The notes under the pieces are model-generated. The model saw nothing but the letters and a program-made list of their open reading frames with translations, did no database searches and was not told where the DNA came from. 64,000 nucleotides of DNA from Climacium dendroides (lineage: Eukaryota > Streptophyta > Bryopsida > Hypnales > Climaciaceae). Location of the stretch: the NCBI GenBank assembly GCA_950106755.1, contig OX467091.1:6527538-6591537 (forward strand), written 5' to 3'. Of the stretch, positions 60,956 through 64,000 are shown piece by piece. The first letter of the stretch is position 1; each line of letters opens with the position of its first letter. The position numbers and the translations under genes are program-made.

Positions 60956-63176
60956 AAATATTTCCCTCCATTTTAGACTAATTGAACCTAAATAAGTTCC
61001 ATTTTAAAATTGAAACAATGACATATGTTTCATGACTTCTTCCAATGGAGCAGCCTCCTCTTACAAATTACCATGACTTAATTTATCATTTGAGCTCATG
61101 TTTTTAAGAGCCCATATTTAGTCAAGGTCAATACCTAGTGGATTCTTGCACCCTACCTTACTGCTTATCAATAAAAAAAAAACTATATTTTTAGATTTTA
61201 CCCAGATACTTCACTATACTTTGTAATCTATACATATGTCCATCAGAACTTTTTTTATGGAGTCTATTTAGCATTTTAGCTATTATTTTATTGTTCCTAT
61301 TTTTTCTACTTCAATCTACATTTTCCTCATTTTTCTGCACCCTATAGTAGTTAAAATTGAAATTTGAGGCATTTAAACATGTCCCTATTGTAATTCAAAA
61401 ATTTATTTGCAATTTTGGGATTTGTACATTCTAACTATTATCAAATACAACCCACAGAAACAACACATATACAAACATCGTATATCAAAACATTTATACA
61501 AATTAATTGAATCATGCATGTACTATATATGAAAAAACCATTGAAACTAAAAAAACCATAAGTAAAATTATATTGGATGCTCCAATGGCTACACCCTACC
61601 CTCTTGTGTGAATACAATGCGTTCTTAAAAACGCCTTAGATTTGAGTTGGTGTGAACAAACATATAACAACCCAATGAGATGTTGATCATTATTTTGTGT
61701 ATTAGTAGATAAAAATAAGAGCTCTTCATACAAGTTCTTTCTTTCCCTTTTAGACTACCCTTTGTGTAGATTTACAAATTATGTACTATGGATCATTATA
61801 ACATATTGTATAGTAGTTATAATACAATACACTTAAAAAAAATGATGTTGTAGCAACTTGAATATTTTTTTGATTATTAGCTTCAACATTTAAAATGTAC
61901 CCTATAGTAGGTCTCACTTTATTTCTAAAGTAACTATTAGTGAAGTACTAAGAGATTTTATAATGAATTTTTTCTTTAATCCCTACCCATAATGCAAAAT
62001 GATTTGAAGAAATTTTGATAATTCCATATGTGAAACAAAAATAATTTACAAGTAATGGGATTCAATTGATAGATGTAAGGGTACCAAATTGGAATGGTTT
62101 CATTATTGTAAGGTGGGTTCTTTAGTAAGAAGTTTTATATAGGATTGGTCTTGGGCCTTAAACTTTTTAGATGATCAATGAGAGTAATATAGCAAGGCTT
62201 AGTATCTTAGTATAGTAGCTTGATTTATTCCATTCAAGCTAAGAAATTGTTGAATGTGCGTCTCAATTACAAAATCATAAATGAAAGTGTTTAGATAGGG
62301 GTCCTAAATTATAATCAAGTTATCAAATGATAAAGTTCCTTATAAAACATTAAAAAATTATATTTTGACAAAAAAATTTAGAGATTTTCTATATTGTCCT
62401 CAATGCGACTTTTTTAAATTGTTGAAGGATTCGCTATAATTTATTGTTGGAAAGTTTTGAAGGGAATTTTTATTATTAAATTTTCTATTTTTTTAATCAT
62501 TTTTCAAGGAAAATATTCTTTGAAATTCAACACCTTTTTGGAACAAAGAAAATTTATAAGGTGTAATTCATGACTAAAAACTTTGATAATTACAAGTAAA
62601 TAAACAAGATCTAAGAAGATGTAAAAGTTTGATAACCACTATACTTTAACTATGAAAAATTTTAAGATGATACAAATAAGCTACTAAAATATATATTGTT
62701 TCCAATTCTACATGATGAAGTTGGTTGTGTATAATCAACATGTTGCAAGCCTACAATACTAATTGGTCATTATATTATTAATAATTTGTCTTCTTTGGCC
62801 AAATGTTGGTGAAAAAGAATGTTTATTAAATGAATGTAAAAAGTATAAGTTCACTAATGATAAGTAAAAAATGAATTCACGTACATTTTATTACATAATG
62901 AAGTTCCATGTATTCGTTTTGCTCCTTCAAATTTTTTTAATGAAATTTGTGTTGCCTTTTTATAAAATTGTTTATTGAATGGCCCATTTGAAGCATTTGA
63001 AAAGTTTATGACTTAAACTCTTCCATTTATTGATTTTTTAAATTTGTACCACTTTTGAAGATGAAAATAATTAAGAAATTTCCATGACCACGTATATAAA
63101 AATGTGAAGAGGCAAGAAAAAAGGATTTAGTGATTTTAGTGATCACTAATCTAATCTAATCTAGTGATTTTAGCTT
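60956..63176. other. AT-rich intergenic DNA
   Basis: No open frame of interest, no RNA gene and no repeat with recognisable ends. Confidence 0.5.
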
Positions 63177-63506
63177 CACTACACTAATGATGATAAATAG
63201 TGTTGGCAACACTAATCACGAAGCATAACACTAATTGTCAACAATCCGGTTAATATTACCAATACTAAATGTCAACTATTGGGTATAAATTTTTTACAAG
63301 TTTACATTTAGTGTTACCTAACTATTTCATCAAAATGAAAAGAAAAACGTATGAACCCAAGAACCTATGACATGCTCAAAAAAGTTACTACTCAGAAAAA
63401 TGAACACAATACTAAATGCCAACTAATTGAAGTTTAGAGTGACCGGGGTAAAAGTCTAGTTAACACTAATCACAACATAACACTATTTATCATCATTAGT
63501 GTAGTG
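63177..63506. mobile_element. MITE with CACTACACTAATGATG terminal repeats, copy 2, 10-bp target duplication
   Basis: Ends CACTACACTAATGATGATAA and TCATCATTAGTGTAGTG form a long terminal inverted repeat (over 35 bp). The target duplication ATTTTAGCTT is exact on both sides (63167-63176 and 63507-63516). A 10-bp duplication fits Mutator-like elements, despite the CACTA-looking first bases, which would predict 3 bp. The body is inverted relative to the copy at 30838-31187. It is non-coding, 330 bp. Confidence 0.85.
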
Positions 63507-63516
63507 ATTTTAGCTT

Positions 63517-64000
63517 GACCAATGTAAATCACCATCGAAGAGTACTAATTGTAAATGATAAATAAAAAACTATCCTAAAATTTCCTCAAGTAGTAGAGTT
63601 TTAAACCCCTAAAGCCCCAAGAATTCCTTCATGGGATATTTAGAGGTTCAAGTAAGTTTCTATGATCTCTATTTTTGACATGATTTTTTCAAAGATAAAA
63701 AATTGCATTATCTTCCTAAATATATAATTCTTATTTCAAAAAAAGTTTGGGAGCAAATGTAATGCCATCCTAAGTTCAAAGAATAGTTTGCCAAGCAACA
63801 TAGGAAAAATCACAAAAACTCAAAATAAAATTTTAAATATTTTGTATCTCATAGAAAATCCTTTTATGTATATAAATTTTTTTATTCATTCCATTTGGTC
63901 TAATTATGAGATATTTATAGATAGTCTTCTCTATTGGGCAATCATACCATGATTTCAAAAGATTATTTATAATAGGATTCATTTTTTAACTCAATTTTCA
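63517..64000. repeat. Repeat related to 58.96-59.55 kb, running off the window end
   Basis: From about 63600 (AAACCCCTAAAGCCCCAAG) the sequence parallels 58960-59300: TATGATCTC, then a TTATTTCAAA...GGGAG(T/C)AAA block, then CATTCCATTTGG and GGGCAATCATA. It continues beyond the window. Confidence 0.5.

Noticed and set aside
1..64000. tRNA, rRNA or organellar insertions
   Set aside because: No tRNA-like box A/box B pair, rRNA core or plastid/mitochondrial gene sequence was recognised by eye. A dedicated scan (tRNA and Rfam models) would be decisive.

Overview
The window looks like nuclear DNA of a land plant. Two genes have GT-AG introns, coding stretches are GC-richer islands in very AT-rich intergenic DNA, and there are plant-type gene relics (CDPK-like kinase, B3 domain, NPF/PTR transporter) together with CACTA, Mutator-like, hAT and LTR-type remains. 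No bacterial, viral or organellar block was recognised. I cannot name the species. Most short open reading frames here look like chance frames in AT-rich DNA.

Two intact protein genes could be assembled with consistent splice phases. The first (31615-33877, plus strand, 4 exons, 285 aa) is COQ4, a mitochondrial coenzyme Q biosynthesis protein, with its HDxxH-x11-E metal motif present. The second (41519-39324, minus strand, 4 exons, about 326 aa) is an uncharacterised plant protein with an acidic first exon and a C-terminal hydrophobic segment. Between them lies a broken NPF/PTR transporter fragment (34521-35045).

The rest is mobile and decayed DNA. From left to right: a CDPK-like kinase fragment (1-336); a long gene-poor stretch with a B3-domain pseudogene (4285-4547); a 2.2-kb non-autonomous CACTA element with two internal tandem arrays (10598-12798); a repeat family copy and LTR-like sequence (14.4-19.4 kb); a foldback hairpin (19.84-20.12 kb); hAT and SWIM-type transposase-like relics (23.9-26.5 kb); a small MULE-like MITE; the COQ4 / NPF / uncharacterised-gene block; then 42.4-64 kb of duplicated and nested repeats.

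In the right half, a roughly 2.6-2.7 kb segment carrying an intronless CDPK-like kinase is present twice (43.3-46.0 and 54.2-56.9 kb). The two protein readings are about 98% identical and share the same frameshift. The left copy is bracketed by about 0.8-kb direct repeats. A probable 3.46-kb solo LTR (49385-52847) sits inside a repeat copy that has a 10-bp target duplication, and the matching empty site is in the other copy of that repeat at 14.7 kb.

The least ordinary signal is a dispersed family whose ends repeatedly read TTAA followed by CCCCT(A/C)AAGG. This is the architecture of piggyBac-type TTAA elements and would be unusual in a plant genome. That link is inference from the termini only; no transposase was seen.
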